Of a stretch of 64,000 nt of DNA, positions 9,698-21,617 are shown one piece after another. Every line of letters starts with the position of its first letter. Position 1 is the stretch's first letter. Source of the stretch: Burkholderiales bacterium (GTDB lineage Bacteria > Pseudomonadota > Gammaproteobacteria > Burkholderiales > SG8-41); contig JAIETP010000014.1 in assembly GCA_019744975.1 (NCBI GenBank), forward strand, positions 279,048-343,047, in the 5' to 3' direction. The position numbers and the translations under genes were made by a program. The notes under the pieces are model-generated. The model searched no databases and had not been told where the DNA came from. It saw only the letters and a list, made by a program, of their open reading frames with translations.

Positions 9698-11425
9698 ATG
9701 AGTTTCACAATCCACGGCATCGGCGTTTCAGGCGGCATCGCCATCGGCCACGCACACCTGGTTTCCCACACCAGGCTCGAGGTGTCGCATTACGACGTGC
9801 CGGCCGCCAAGCTTGCGGAAGAAACCGCGCGTTTTGACCGCGCCGTCAACTCCGTGCGCACCGAACTGGAAGAATTGCGCGGCTCCGTCCCGGCTGGTGC
9901 ACCCGCCGAGTTCGGTGCGTTCATTGATTTGCACCTGATGATCCTCGGCGACACCACCCTGTCGGTCGTGCCGCGCGCCATTATCGAAAACGAGCGCTGC
10001 AACGCCGAGTGGGCGCTGAAAATCCAGACCGACGAACTGCTGCAGCAGTTTGACGCGATCGAGGACAGTTACCTGCGCGAACGCCGCACCGACGTCATCC
10101 AGGTCGCGCAGCGGGTGATGAAAGCCCTGTCGGGGCAACCCGGTTATGTACCGCCACCAGCGGGCGATTCCGACCGTGATCTGGTGCTGGTGGCGCACGA
10201 CCTGTCGCCGGCGGATGTCGTGCTGTTCAAACAGCACCAGTTCGCGAGTTTCGTCACCGACCTCGGCGGCGCCACCTCGCACACCGCGATCGTCGCACGC
10301 AGCCTGAACATTCCCTGTATCGTCGCTTTGCACCATGCACGCCAGCTGGTGCGCGAGAACGAAATCATCATCGTAGACGGCTCGCAGGGCGTGATCATCA
10401 TTGATCCCGATCCGCAGGTGCTCGCCGAATACCAGTTGCGCCAGCGTGAATTCGGCCTGGAACGGCAGAAACTCAAGCGCCTGCGCGACACCCCGGCGCG
10501 CACGCTCGATGGCGCGGACATCGAACTGCACGCAAATATCGAACTGCCGGGCGACGTCGCGCTGGCGGTGGAAAGCGGCGCCACCGGGATCGGCCTGTTT
10601 CGCACCGAATTCCTGTTCCTCAACCGCCCCGACCTGCCGGGCGAAGACGAACAGTTCGAGGCCTACCGCAAGGTCATGGAGGAAATGGGCGGCAGGCCGG
10701 TGACCATACGCACCTACGATCTGGGCGCCGACAAGCAGATCGACGATACCGCACGCCTCGCACCCAATCCCGCCCTCGGGCTGCGCGCGATCCGGCTGTG
10801 CCTGACCGAACCCAAACGTTTTGTCACCCAGCTGCGCGCGATGCTGCGGGCGTCCAACTATGGAAAAATGAAAATCCTGATCCCGATGCTGATGAACGCA
10901 TCCGAGGTCGACCAGGCGCTGCAACTTCTGGACCAGGCCAAACAGAGTCTCGACGCGGAGGGCATCGCCTATGATCGCAACGTTCCCGTCGGTGGCATGG
11001 TGGAAATTCCCGCGGCGGCGCTGGCCCTGGGGTTGCTGACCAAACGGCTCGATTTCCTGTCGGTCGGCACCAATGACCTGATCCAGTACGTGCTGGCCAT
11101 CGACCGCACCGACGACACGGTGGCCCATCTCTACGATCCGCTGCACCCGGCAGTGCTGATGCTGCTCTCGCATATTTTTACAACCGCCGACAAGGCGCGG
11201 ATTCCGGTCTCGGTCTGCGGCGAAATGGCCGGCGATGTGGCGCTGACACGACTGCTGCTGGGTTTGGGGCTGCGCCAGTTTTCCATGCATTCGGCGCATC
11301 TGCCGGACATCAAGCAGCGGGTGCTCAAAACCACGCTGGCGGATACCCGTCCGATTACAAAAAAAATGCTGCGCGCGACGGATTCGGCGAAACTGCGCGG
11401 CATGCTCGACAAACTCAACGCCTGA
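9698..11425 (+). CDS. ptsI: PTS enzyme I (phosphoenolpyruvate-protein phosphotransferase)
   Basis: EI transfers phosphate from PEP to HPr. The 575 residues are the standard length. The order of domains is HPr-binding N-domain, phosphohistidine swivel domain with GGATSHTAIVARSLNIPCIV (active His), and the PEP-binding barrel. The barrel carries GIGLFRTEFLFLNR, GMVEIPAAAL, FLSVGTNDLIQYVLAIDR and SVCGEMAGD with the catalytic Cys. All catalytic residues are present. It is the last gene of the EIIA-HPr-EI set. Confidence 0.95.
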   Translation: MSFTIHGIGVSGGIAIGHAHLVSHTRLEVSHYDVPAAKLAEETARFDRAVNSVRTELEELRGSVPAGAPAEFGAFIDLHLMILGDTTLSVVPRAIIENERCNAEWALKIQTDELLQQFDAIEDSYLRERRTDVIQVAQRVMKALSGQPGYVPPPAGDSDRDLVLVAHDLSPADVVLFKQHQFASFVTDLGGATSHTAIVARSLNIPCIVALHHARQLVRENEIIIVDGSQGVIIIDPDPQVLAEYQLRQREFGLERQKLKRLRDTPARTLDGADIELHANIELPGDVALAVESGATGIGLFRTEFLFLNRPDLPGEDEQFEAYRKVMEEMGGRPVTIRTYDLGADKQIDDTARLAPNPALGLRAIRLCLTEPKRFVTQLRAMLRASNYGKMKILIPMLMNASEVDQALQLLDQAKQSLDAEGIAYDRNVPVGGMVEIPAAALALGLLTKRLDFLSVGTNDLIQYVLAIDRTDDTVAHLYDPLHPAVLMLLSHIFTTADKARIPVSVCGEMAGDVALTRLLLGLGLRQFSMHSAHLPDIKQRVLKTTLADTRPITKKMLRATDSAKLRGMLDKLNA

Positions 11426-11501
11426 CCCGGTCTTGACGGTCCCCCGGGCACGCCTTTGCAAGTGCTCGTTTTAAGACCGGGGCCGCATTTGACAAGCCGC
11501 A

Positions 11502-11530
11502 TTGACAAGTAATTGTCCCGCAGGTAACGT
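11502..11530 (+). promoter_or_regulatory. Sigma70-type promoter of metX-metW
   Basis: TTGACA at 11502-11507 and TAACGT at 11525-11530 are 17 bp apart. Transcription would start a few bases before the riboswitch stem at 11545. Confidence 0.65.
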
Positions 11531-11544
11531 AGCTTTACAGTTTT

Positions 11545-11595
11545 CGCGCCGATTTGAGTTCAGCTTGCGGGCGCGCAATAAATCCGGCTAAAGAG
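11545..11595 (+). ncRNA. SAM-II riboswitch upstream of metX
   Basis: The aptamer binds S-adenosylmethionine. Stem P1 is CGCGCC (11545-11550) with GGCGCG (11570-11575). The loop starts GATTTGAG and ends GCTTGC, the stem is followed by AATAAATC, and the element ends with GGCTAAAGAG. These blocks and their order match the SAM-II (metA RNA) consensus. GATTT (11551-11555) can pair with AAATC (11580-11584) to form the pseudoknot. It lies in the leader of metX, a methionine synthesis gene that excess SAM should switch off. Confidence 0.83.
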
Positions 11596-11624
11596 ATCGC
11601 ATTCTCGTAATTTCGATTCTCAGG

Positions 11625-11654
11625 ACCCCGGTGCGCGAGCTTCGGGGTTTTTTT
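11625..11654 (+). terminator. Attenuator hairpin ending at the metX start codon
   Basis: Stem ACCCCG/CGGGGT with a 12-base loop is followed by seven T residues that run directly into the metX ATG. It sits 30 bases after the SAM-II aptamer. The GGGG of its 3' arm is also the only Shine-Dalgarno-like sequence before metX, so folding could block translation as well as transcription. Confidence 0.7.
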
Positions 11655-12812
11655 ATGGCTGCCACCAAGACAAACGACTTGACCACCTCTGTCGGCATCG
11701 TTACGCCGCAGACCGCAGGCTTCACCGCACCGCTGCCCCTGCGCAGCGGCGCGGTGCTGCACGACTACGAGCTGGTTTACGAAACCTACGGCACGCTCAA
11801 CGCGGACCGCTCCAATGCCGTGCTGGTCTGCCATGCCCTCAATGCTTCGCACCACGTGGCCGGTTTTTATGCCGACGACCCCGGCAACACCGGGTGGTGG
11901 GACAACATGATCGGCCCCGGCAAGCCGCTGGACACCAACCGTTTTTTTGTCATCGGCGTCAACAACCTCGGCGGATGCCACGGCTCGACCGGCCCGCTGA
12001 GCATCAACCCCGACACCGGCAAACCCTGGGGCGGCGACTTTCCGGTGGTGACCGTTGAAGACTGGGTGGATGCCCAGGCCAGGCTCGCCGATAAACTGGG
12101 CATCACGCGGTTTGCCGCGGTCATGGGCGGCAGCCTCGGCGCAATGCAGTCGCTGGCGTGGGCGATCCGTTACCCGCAGCGCCTGTGCCACAGCATCGTG
12201 ATCGCCTGCGCGCCCAGCCTGTCGGCACAAAACATCGCCTTCAATGAAGTTGCCCGTCAGGCCATCATCACCGATCCGGATTTCCACGACGGCAACTACC
12301 AGGAGCAACACGCGGCACCAAAACGCGGCTTGCGCGTTGCACGCATGGTCGGACACATCACTTATCTGTCCGACGATGAAATGGCCAGCAAGTTCGGGCG
12401 TCAGTTGAAACAGGGCAAACCCGGCTACAGCTTCGATACCGAGTTCGAGATCGAATCCTACCTGCGCCACCAGGGCAACAAGTTCGCGAACTATTTCGAC
12501 GCCAATACCTATCTGCGCATCACCAAGGTGCTGGATTATTTCGACCCCGCCTTCGACCATGGCGGAAGCCTGTCAACCGCCCTTCAGCCTGTGACTGCGG
12601 GTGTGCTGGTAATTTCATTCACCACCGACTGGCGGTTTTCGCCGGAACGCTCGCGCGAAATCGTGCGTGCGCTGCTCGACAACCGCGCGCAGGTCACCTA
12701 TGCGGAAATCGACGCGCCGCACGGACATGATGCCTTCCTGCTCGATGACCCCCGTTACCACAAGCTGGTGGCAGCGTATTTCGAGCGTGTCCACCGGGAG
12801 ATCGCGCCATGA
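11655..12812 (+). CDS. metX: Homoserine O-acyltransferase MetX
   Basis: MetX acylates homoserine (acetyl- or succinyl-CoA) at the start of methionine synthesis. The protein of 385 residues has an alpha/beta-hydrolase fold. The nucleophile Ser lies in [10 protein letters not shown] near residue 155. The catalytic Asp is in [14 protein letters not shown] and the His in [11 protein letters not shown]. The acyl donor specificity cannot be read safely; many betaproteobacterial MetX proteins use succinyl-CoA. The start at 11655 (MAATKTND) follows the attenuator; an in-frame start at 11631 lies inside the hairpin. metW overlaps the end (ATGA). Confidence 0.93.
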   Translation: MAATKTNDLTTSVGIVTPQTAGFTAPLPLRSGAVLHDYELVYETYGTLNADRSNAVLVCHALNASHHVAGFYADDPGNTGWWDNMIGPGKPLDTNRFFVIGVNNLGGCHGSTGPLSINPDTGKPWGGDFPVVTVEDWVDAQARLADKLGITRFAAVMGGSLGAMQSLAWAIRYPQRLCHSIVIACAPSLSAQNIAFNEVARQAIITDPDFHDGNYQEQHAAPKRGLRVARMVGHITYLSDDEMASKFGRQLKQGKPGYSFDTEFEIESYLRHQGNKFANYFDANTYLRITKVLDYFDPAFDHGGSLSTALQPVTAGVLVISFTTDWRFSPERSREIVRALLDNRAQVTYAEIDAPHGHDAFLLDDPRYHKLVAAYFERVHREIAP

Positions 12813-13405
12813 CCGGGCTTAACGGCGGCCAGCGCCCGGATTTCGCGGCCATCGCGCAGTGGGTGAAACCTGGTGCGCATGTACTCGACCTGGGCTGCGG
12901 CGACGGCACGTTGTTGAAATACCTGCAGCAGACCCGCGGCGTCACCGGTTACGGCGTGGAAATCGATGATGGCAATGTACTGGAATGCGTGAACAACGGC
13001 GTACATGTCATCCAGAGCGACCTCGAGCGCGGCCTTGCAGAATTCGCCGACCACTCCTTCGACTATGTCGTGCTGTCGCAGACGCTGCAGGCGATGCGCC
13101 ACACCGAACGCATCGTGCGCGAAATACTGCGCGTCGGTCGCGCCGGCATCGTGACTTTTCCCAATTTCGGTTACTGGAAAAACCGTCTGCAAATCCTGCG
13201 CGGACGCATGCCGGTATCGGAAAACCTGCCGTTTGAGTGGTTCGACACGCCGAACATCCACCTGTGCACGGTGGCCGATTTCGAGAAATTCTGCACTGAA
13301 CGCGGTATCCGCATCGTTGGCCGCACCGTGCTCACCGACGGTCGCACTGTTGATTTGCTGCCGAACCTGCTGGGCGAACTCGCGGTCTATCAGTTCGGCG
13401 GCTGA
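12809..13405 (+). CDS. metW: Methionine biosynthesis protein MetW
   Basis: This 198-residue class I methyltransferase-fold protein carries the SAM-binding loop [15 protein letters not shown] near residue 28. It is always linked to metX in betaproteobacteria, where MetW is needed for or stimulates MetX activity. The catalytic role of its Rossmann fold is unclear. Translation is coupled to metX by a 4-bp overlap. Its 3' end overlaps the convergent ampG gene by 16 bp. Confidence 0.92.
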   Translation: MTGLNGGQRPDFAAIAQWVKPGAHVLDLGCGDGTLLKYLQQTRGVTGYGVEIDDGNVLECVNNGVHVIQSDLERGLAEFADHSFDYVVLSQTLQAMRHTERIVREILRVGRAGIVTFPNFGYWKNRLQILRGRMPVSENLPFEWFDTPNIHLCTVADFEKFCTERGIRIVGRTVLTDGRTVDLLPNLLGELAVYQFGG

Positions 13406-14712
13406 TCCTTGCCGGCCGAGCCGATCGACAGGTCGGCGAGCCCGGAGCGGATCATGAACCAGAACAGGAACACTCCCGGCAGCGCCACCAGCGTGGTCAT
13501 CAGGTAAAAATTCACGTACCCGATGCTTTCAATCAGCGCACCCACCGTGGTGCCTGTCAGCAGGCGTCCGACTATGCTGGCCAGCGCGGAGAGCAGTGCA
13601 TACTGGGTTGCCGTAAAACGCAGATTGCACAGGGCGGACAGATAGGCAACCACCGTCACACCACCGATGCCGCTGGCGAAATTCTCGAAACCCACTGCCG
13701 CAGCCATGCCGATATTGGTATGGCCGGCGACCGCCAGCATGGCGAAACTGAGATTTGATACCGCCATCAGCACCAGGCTGATCATCACCGCGCGTTTCAT
13801 GCCGAGGCGTTCATAGACGATTCCGCCGACAAAAATGCCGGCAAGCAGCGCGACAAAGCCGATACCGACGTCGTAAAACGCCACCTCATCGTTGGTAAAA
13901 CCCAGATCCTGGAACAGCAGGCGCAGTGTCAGGTTGGCCAGCGTATCGCCTATCTTGTGGATCAGCACAAACAGCAGCACGACCACGGCACCCTGGCGGC
14001 GGATGAATTCGAGCAATGGACTGAAATAGGCGGCGACGGCTGCGGCTGCGCTGCGCGGTTTCGCCGGCTCGCGGTGGCGCGGGGGCTCGCCCATCAGCAG
14101 GGCAACCAGCATCGCCGGCAACGCGAACACGGCACATGCCATATAGGCCGCGGCCCAGCCAAACCTGGCGGCGACAACCAGTGCCAGCGCGCCTGATGCC
14201 GCGGCACCGATGCGCCAGCCGTATTGCGACATGCCGGCTCCGATGCCAAGCTGGCGCGGTTCGAGCAGCTCGATGCGATAGGCATCAATGATGATGTCGA
14301 AGGTGGCGCCGGCGGCACCCATGAAGATTGCGGCGACCGCAACCGCATACAGGGAATCGGCGGGATTGGAAAAGCCAAGGGCCGCGACCGCGGCCATGAC
14401 CAGCGTACCAACCAGCCACAGCCAGCTGCGCCGCTGCCCGTAACGGCCGATGACCGGCAGGCGCACATGATCGATGACCGGCGCCCACAGGAATTTGAAA
14501 TTGTAGACAAGGATCGTCAACGCGAACGCGGTCACCGTGCTTTTGGTGATGCCGTGCTGCGCAAGCCGCGTCGTAAGTGTCGCGCCTATCATCGCGAAGG
14601 CGAAACCGGAGGAAATGCCGAGAAACAGCGCGGCAAGCGGTGCCACCTCAAAATACGGACGCAGGCTCTCCGGCAGCCGGCTGCGCAAGCCGCTAAGCCG
14701 GGAGATGGTCAT
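13390..14712 (-). CDS. ampG: AmpG-type muropeptide permease (MFS)
   Basis: The protein of 440 residues has twelve predicted membrane segments. Key segments include the N-terminal SGFAFAMIGATLTTRLAQHG, the loop FLWAPVIDHVRLP, and the helix GATFDIIIDAYRIELLE with charged residues typical of AmpG. AmpG imports GlcNAc-anhydro-muropeptides for cell-wall recycling. metX-metW-ampG is a recurrent betaproteobacterial order. The start overlaps the end of xth by 20 bp on the same strand, so the two are likely co-transcribed. Confidence 0.88.
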   Translation of the reverse strand: MTISRLSGLRSRLPESLRPYFEVAPLAALFLGISSGFAFAMIGATLTTRLAQHGITKSTVTAFALTILVYNFKFLWAPVIDHVRLPVIGRYGQRRSWLWLVGTLVMAAVAALGFSNPADSLYAVAVAAIFMGAAGATFDIIIDAYRIELLEPRQLGIGAGMSQYGWRIGAAASGALALVVAARFGWAAAYMACAVFALPAMLVALLMGEPPRHREPAKPRSAAAAVAAYFSPLLEFIRRQGAVVVLLFVLIHKIGDTLANLTLRLLFQDLGFTNDEVAFYDVGIGFVALLAGIFVGGIVYERLGMKRAVMISLVLMAVSNLSFAMLAVAGHTNIGMAAAVGFENFASGIGGVTVVAYLSALCNLRFTATQYALLSALASIVGRLLTGTTVGALIESIGYVNFYLMTTLVALPGVFLFWFMIRSGLADLSIGSAGKDQPPN

Positions 14713-15475
14713 AATGAATGGTCAACGGTGCGTGATCCGAAAACCGTTCATCCTTGTAAATTGCGGCGCGTTTCGCCGTCGCGGCAATGCCCGGCGTTGC
14801 AATCTGGTAATCGATGCGCCAGCCGACGTTTTTGGCCCAGGCCTGGCCGCGGTTCGACCACCAGGTGTACGAGGCGTCGCCGGTCTCGGGGTGCAGACGG
14901 CGGTACACATCAACCCAGCCCAGTTCGCCGAATATCCGCGTCATCCAGTCCCGCTCTTCCGGCAGGAATCCGGAATTCTTGCGGTTGCCCTTCCAGTTCT
15001 TGAGGTCGATTTCCCTGTGCGCGATGTTCCAGTCACCACACAGCAGCACTTCGCGCCCCGCCTTGCGCAGCCGTTTGAGATGCGGATAAAACGCAGCCAG
15101 GAAACGGAACTTGGACGCCTGCCGGTGCTCGCCACTGGAGCCCGAAGGCAGGTACAGGGAAATCACCGACAGCTTGCCGAACTCAGCATGCAGGTAACGT
15201 CCTTCGGCATCGAACTCGGGTACGCCAAAACCGCTGGCAACCTTGTCGGGAACCGCCTTCGAATAAATACCGACACCGCTGTAACCCTTCTTTTCGGCGT
15301 AATGAAAATGGCCGTGATAACCGGCGGGCGTCAGCAGCTCTGCGGTCATGTCGGCGGCCTGCGCCTTGATTTCCTGAACGCAGATCACGTCGGCGCGCTG
15401 GCGCGGCAGCCACTCCAGGAAACCTTTACGCGCCGCGGAGCGGATGCCGTTGAGATTCAGGGTTATAATTTTCAT
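14693..15475 (-). CDS. xthA: Exodeoxyribonuclease III (AP endonuclease family)
   Basis: The 260-residue enzyme of the endonuclease/exonuclease/phosphatase fold starts MKIITLNLNGIRSAARKGF. Metal- and substrate-binding motifs are in order: VQEIKAQ, GYSGVGIYSK, LYLPSGSSG, LLCGDWNIAHREIDLKNWKGN and the terminal SDHAPLTIHYD. It removes 3' blocks and cuts at abasic sites in base-excision repair. It is divergent from pyrE, 58 bp away. Confidence 0.94.
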   Translation of the reverse strand: MKIITLNLNGIRSAARKGFLEWLPRQRADVICVQEIKAQAADMTAELLTPAGYHGHFHYAEKKGYSGVGIYSKAVPDKVASGFGVPEFDAEGRYLHAEFGKLSVISLYLPSGSSGEHRQASKFRFLAAFYPHLKRLRKAGREVLLCGDWNIAHREIDLKNWKGNRKNSGFLPEERDWMTRIFGELGWVDVYRRLHPETGDASYTWWSNRGQAWAKNVGWRIDYQIATPGIAATAKRAAIYKDERFSDHAPLTIHYDHLPA

Positions 15476-15533
15476 CGGTTTTCAAAGCTTTCCAACTATT
15501 TTCCGCCGCGGGCACACCGGCTGACATTTGAAT

Positions 15534-16184
15534 ATGGCCGCCAGTTTTCGACAGGAATTCATCCGTTTCGCCATCGACACCAAGGTTTTGCTGTTCGGCG
15601 GGTTCAAAACCAAGGCCGGGCGCCTGTCGCCTTATTTTTTCAACGCCGGACTGTTCTGCGACGGCAACTCGCTGCGGCAGCTCGCCCGATTTTACGCGAA
15701 AGCAATTTCCGCGGCGGGGGTTCCTTACGACATGTTGTTCGGCCCCGCCTATAAGGGCATCCCGCTGGTTGCCGCGGTGGCGATCGCGCTGGCCGAGGAC
15801 GGCCGCAACGTCCCCTTCAGTTACAACCGCAAGGAAGCCAAGGACCACGGTGAAGGTGGCAGCGTGGTCGGCGCCCCGCTGGCGGGTCGCGCGCTGATTG
15901 TCGACGACGTCATTTCAGCGGGCACTTCAGTACGCGAGTCGGTCAACCTGATTCGGGCTTCGAACGCCGTACCGGCGGGCGTGCTGATCGCCCTTGACCG
16001 CATGGAACGAGGTTCCGGGGAACTGTCGGCGACGCAGGAAGTCGGACAACTGTATGGAATGCCGGTCATCAGCATTGCCACGCTGGATGACCTGATCGGA
16101 TTTCTGGAAAATGAAAAAGGCATGGGGCCGCAGCTTGCCGCGGTCGCTGCCTATCGCCAACAATACGGGGTGAAAAATGCCTGA
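15534..16184 (+). CDS. pyrE: Orotate phosphoribosyltransferase
   Basis: PyrE joins orotate and PRPP in UMP synthesis. The 216 residues have [18 protein letters not shown] near the N-terminus and [17 protein letters not shown]. The flexible-loop motif is [13 protein letters not shown], and the PRPP-binding motif is [22 protein letters not shown] two codons upstream is in frame, but the ATG at 15534 is the better start. The divergent pyrE/xth arrangement is common in proteobacteria. It overlaps the next gene by 8 bp. Confidence 0.95.
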   Translation: MAASFRQEFIRFAIDTKVLLFGGFKTKAGRLSPYFFNAGLFCDGNSLRQLARFYAKAISAAGVPYDMLFGPAYKGIPLVAAVAIALAEDGRNVPFSYNRKEAKDHGEGGSVVGAPLAGRALIVDDVISAGTSVRESVNLIRASNAVPAGVLIALDRMERGSGELSATQEVGQLYGMPVISIATLDDLIGFLENEKGMGPQLAAVAAYRQQYGVKNA

Positions 16185-16866
16185 ACGCAAATCCAAGCTG
16201 TCACTTTCCCTGCGCATGGTCGCCGGTGCCGGGGCTGCCGCAGCCCTGCTCGCTGCCGCGCCTGCCGCGCAGGCGCAGAAAATCGTCTGCTGGAAAGACA
16301 ATGCCGGCAAGGTCATTGGTTGCGGTGACCGGGTGCCGCCGGAATTCCAGAAAAACGAATCCAAGACGCTGGATAACCGCGGCATCACCCGAAAGACCAC
16401 GGTATCCGCGGAAGAAGCAGCACGGCTTAAAGCAGAAGCGGATAAAAAAGCCGCCATCAAGCTCGAAGAAGACCGCCGCATCGCCGAACAACGCCGCCAG
16501 GACACCGCGCTGATCAACACCTATACCTCGGCCGGGGAAATCGACGTGCGGCGTGATCGCGAACTGCAGGTCGTGGATTTGCAGATCCAGCAGCTCAAAG
16601 CTGCGGTCAAGGGCGCCGTGGATGCGCATACCACCCAGAAGTCGCGTTACGCCAACTTCGAGAAACGGGGCAAGGTGCCCGATAACGTCAAGGACGACCT
16701 GAAGCTGGCGGCAGAGGAAGAAGACCGCATCAAGACCCGCATCGCGGACAAGGAAAAAGACAAGGAGCGCATCACCGCCAGTTATGCGCAGCAAAAAGCG
16801 CGTTTTATCGAACTAAAGGGTGGGCCGGCGGCTGCACCCGCCACGCCCGCTCCCGCGAAAAAATAA
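16177..16866 (+). CDS. Secreted coiled-coil protein with DUF4124-like N-terminus
   Basis: The 229-residue protein has a signal peptide with predicted cleavage after AAQAQ. A short domain, [22 protein letters not shown], resembles DUF4124, found in many betaproteobacterial envelope proteins. From about residue 85 a long charged coiled coil extends nearly to the end, and the C-terminus is Ala/Pro/Lys-rich. It overlaps pyrE by 8 bp, so it is probably co-expressed. Its function is unknown; a periplasmic structural or assembly role is only a guess. Confidence 0.75.
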   Translation: MPERKSKLSLSLRMVAGAGAAAALLAAAPAAQAQKIVCWKDNAGKVIGCGDRVPPEFQKNESKTLDNRGITRKTTVSAEEAARLKAEADKKAAIKLEEDRRIAEQRRQDTALINTYTSAGEIDVRRDRELQVVDLQIQQLKAAVKGAVDAHTTQKSRYANFEKRGKVPDNVKDDLKLAAEEEDRIKTRIADKEKDKERITASYAQQKARFIELKGGPAAAPATPAPAKK

Positions 16867-16871
16867 GCTGA

Positions 16872-17052
16872 CGCCGGCTTGGGGAATCTCTGAAGAACCG
16901 TCGCGAGCGGCGCGAGTGCAAGGAGCACGGCGCCCCCAAAGGGACTTGCTTCGCAGCGCGCAGGAATCGAGACATATCAAACGGATAGGCGAGGTTCCGA
17001 GCACCGCGCGACGCAGCAATCGCGCCGCGCAGTAGGTTATTCAGAGATTCCC

Positions 17053-17062
<10 letters not shown>
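16872..17062. mobile_element. MITE-like element with 28-bp terminal inverted repeats
   Basis: The left arm (16872-16899) and right arm (17035-17062) are 28-bp inverted repeats with two mismatches. Each contains GGGGAATCTCTGAA. The 135-bp interior is GC-rich, has no open frame of note and contains short self-complementary stretches. The right arm overlaps the last codons and stop of gatB (17053). No clear target duplication is visible. It could be a MITE or a structured intergenic element. Confidence 0.55.
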
Positions 17063-18489
<1,427 letters not shown>

Positions 18490-18504
18490 GGCAGAACCTT
18501 TTTT

Positions 18505-18644
18505 ACCGCCAAGACGCCAAGAGCGCCAAGAAGGTCTTTAAACAAAAGTAAATAAGCCTGCGCACGAGACTTACTGTTGTGTTTTGTTTTTGTCTTTAAC
18601 ACTTGTATCTCGGTTTTTCTTGGCGCTCTTGGCGTCTTGGCGGT
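18505..18644. repeat. Inverted repeat with perfect 28-bp arms of repeated GCCAAGA units
   Basis: The arms at 18505-18532 and 18617-18644 are perfectly complementary. Each arm is three near-copies of an 8-9 bp unit built on GCCAAGA. The 84-bp loop is AT-rich. It fills the gap between gatA and gatB, and the same family recurs at 34744-34890. Confidence 0.85.
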
Positions 18645-18664
18645 AAACCGCTTTTCGTCCCCGC

Positions 18665-20125
18665 TCATACACCGAAGCCTCGCGGCATGCGCTGGTGCCA
18701 GTCCGTTGCCAGCTGATACTGATGCGCGACATTGAGCATGCGCGCCTCTTCGAAATAATTGCCGATGATCTGCAGCCCGACCGGCAGGCCGCCGCCGTCC
18801 AAGCCGCAGGGTATCGACATCCCGGGCAGCCCGGCCAGATTCACCGCGATGGTGTAAATGTCAGACAGGTACATCTGCACCGGGTCCGCGCTTTTTTCGC
18901 CGAGCTTGAATGCGGTGGTCGGGCTGGTCGGCCCCATGATGACGTCGCATTGTTTGAATGCCTCGACAAAATCACCGGCGATCAGCCGTCGCAGTTTCTG
19001 CGCGCGGATGTAATAGGCGTCGTAGTAACCGTGCGACAGCACATAGGTGCCGATCAGGATGCGGCGCTTCACTTCGGCGCCGAAACCCTCGGCGCGCGAG
19101 CGTTTGTACATGTCCATCAGGTCGGTGTATTCAGCGGCTCGATGACCGTAACGCACGCCGTCGAAACGCGACAGGTTGCTCGAGGCTTCCGCCGGCGCCA
19201 GCACGTAATACACCGGCACTGACAACCCCATGTTGGGCAGGCTGATGTCGACCACGGTGGCGCCGAGTTTTTTGTATTCGGCCACCGCCGCTTCGACCGC
19301 GCGCTGCACGTCCGGCGTCAGTCCCGCGGCAAAAAATTCCCTGGGCAGGCCGATGCGCAATCCCTGCAGCGTTTTTTCCAGACTGCGGTTGTAGTCTTCG
19401 GCCGGCCGCTCAAGACTGGTTGAATCGCGCGGATCGTGGCCGGCCATCACATTCAGCAGCATGCCGAGATCTTCGGCCGAACGCGCCATCGGGCCGGCCT
19501 GATCGAGGCTGGAGGCGAAAGCAATCATGCCGTAACGCGACACCACGCCGTAGGTTGGTTTCAGTCCGCAGATGCCGGTCAGTGCCGCGGGCTGGCGGAT
19601 CGAGCCGCCGGTGTCAGTACCGGTGGCGGCGGGTGCCAGGCGCGCGGCCACCGCGGCGGCCGAACCGCCGGAACTGCCGCCGGGCACCATATCGCGGTTC
19701 CACGGATTGCGCACCGGACCGAAGTGCGAGGTTTCGTTGGACGATCCCATGGCGAATTCGTCCATGTTGGTTTTGCCCAGCGTCACCATGCCGGCCGCAT
19801 TGCAGCGCTCGACCACATGGGCGTCGTACGGCGCGACAAAATTCGCCAACATGCGCGAGCCGCAGGTGGTCAGCCAGTCCTTCGCGCAGAAAATATCCTT
19901 GTGCGCCAGCGGAACTCCCGTCAGCGGTCCGGCACGGCCGGCGGCGCGCTGCGCATCCGCAGCCTGCGCCTGTGCCAGAGTACGTTCTGCATCCAGGGTG
20001 ATGAAACACCCAAGGGCTTTATTCAAGCTATTGATTTTATTGATAAAATCACGTGACAGCTCGACGCTGGAGCAAGCTCCGGCAGCAAGTTGAACAGACA
20101 ATTCTTTGAGGGTGGCGTTGGACAT
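18665..20125 (-). CDS. gatA: Glutamyl-tRNA(Gln) amidotransferase subunit A
   Basis: GatA is the amidase that releases ammonia from glutamine or asparagine for GatB. The protein has 486 residues. The Ser-cisSer-Lys triad is visible: Lys in VPLAHKDIF, and the serines in [13 protein letters not shown] and [16 protein letters not shown]. An AT-rich stretch encoding [11 protein letters not shown] near residue 30 differs from the GC-rich surroundings and contains an IHF-consensus 13-mer. It lies between gatC and gatB on the same strand. Confidence 0.96.
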   Translation of the reverse strand: MSNATLKELSVQLAAGACSSVELSRDFINKINSLNKALGCFITLDAERTLAQAQAADAQRAAGRAGPLTGVPLAHKDIFCAKDWLTTCGSRMLANFVAPYDAHVVERCNAAGMVTLGKTNMDEFAMGSSNETSHFGPVRNPWNRDMVPGGSSGGSAAAVAARLAPAATGTDTGGSIRQPAALTGICGLKPTYGVVSRYGMIAFASSLDQAGPMARSAEDLGMLLNVMAGHDPRDSTSLERPAEDYNRSLEKTLQGLRIGLPREFFAAGLTPDVQRAVEAAVAEYKKLGATVVDISLPNMGLSVPVYYVLAPAEASSNLSRFDGVRYGHRAAEYTDLMDMYKRSRAEGFGAEVKRRILIGTYVLSHGYYDAYYIRAQKLRRLIAGDFVEAFKQCDVIMGPTSPTTAFKLGEKSADPVQMYLSDIYTIAVNLAGLPGMSIPCGLDGGGLPVGLQIIGNYFEEARMLNVAHQYQLATDWHQRMPRGFGV

Positions 20126-20178
20126 TGCAGCAAGCGGTTCAGCGGAGAACAGCGCAACGTACTCCGCAGGTTGGATCC

Positions 20179-20204
20179 CTTATTCGATCACCTTATTCGA
20201 TCAC
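20179..20204. repeat. 13-bp tandem duplication at the gatC stop
   Basis: CTTATTCGATCAC occurs twice back to back. The gatC stop codon lies in the second copy, so the duplication repeats the last codons and stop just past the real end. Confidence 0.8.
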
Positions 20205-20480
20205 CTTGGGTACGAGATACAGGCCCGCCTCAACCTCCGGCGCAACGGCCTGGAAGCGGTCACGCTGATCACCCTCGGTCACAACATCCGGGCGCAGGCG
20301 CAAGGCCAGATCCTGGGCATGGGACATCGGCGCGATGCCGGACACATCAACGGCCTGCATCTGCTCAATCATGCCGAAAACGCGGGTCAGTTGTATGAGT
20401 GTGGCCCCGGCTTCCGCATCATCAACAGCGATCCGCGCCAAGTGCGCAGCACGCTGCACATCGTCGAGCGTCAAGGCCAT
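20193..20480 (-). CDS. gatC: Glutamyl-tRNA(Gln) amidotransferase subunit C
   Basis: The protein has 95 residues, the usual size, starting [50 protein letters not shown] is represented by its end LYLVPKVIE, which is typical. GatC stabilises and bridges GatA and GatB. As first gene of gatCAB it is divergent from mreB across 93 bases that must hold both promoters. Confidence 0.94.
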   Translation of the reverse strand: MALTLDDVQRAAHLARIAVDDAEAGATLIQLTRVFGMIEQMQAVDVSGIAPMSHAQDLALRLRPDVVTEGDQRDRFQAVAPEVEAGLYLVPKVIE

Positions 20481-20519
20481 GATCGGATTGAAAAACCATT
20501 AAAAAATAGGGCCGTGTAG

Positions 20520-21617
<1,098 letters not shown>

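Noticed and set aside
9728..11461. A 577-codon open frame on the minus strand.
   Set aside because: It mirrors ptsI in the antisense frame and has no recognisable motif.
11426..11481. Terminator after ptsI formed by CCCGGTCTT and AAGACCGGG.
   Set aside because: The 9-bp arms are perfect but 38 bases apart and without a T-run, so termination is not supported.
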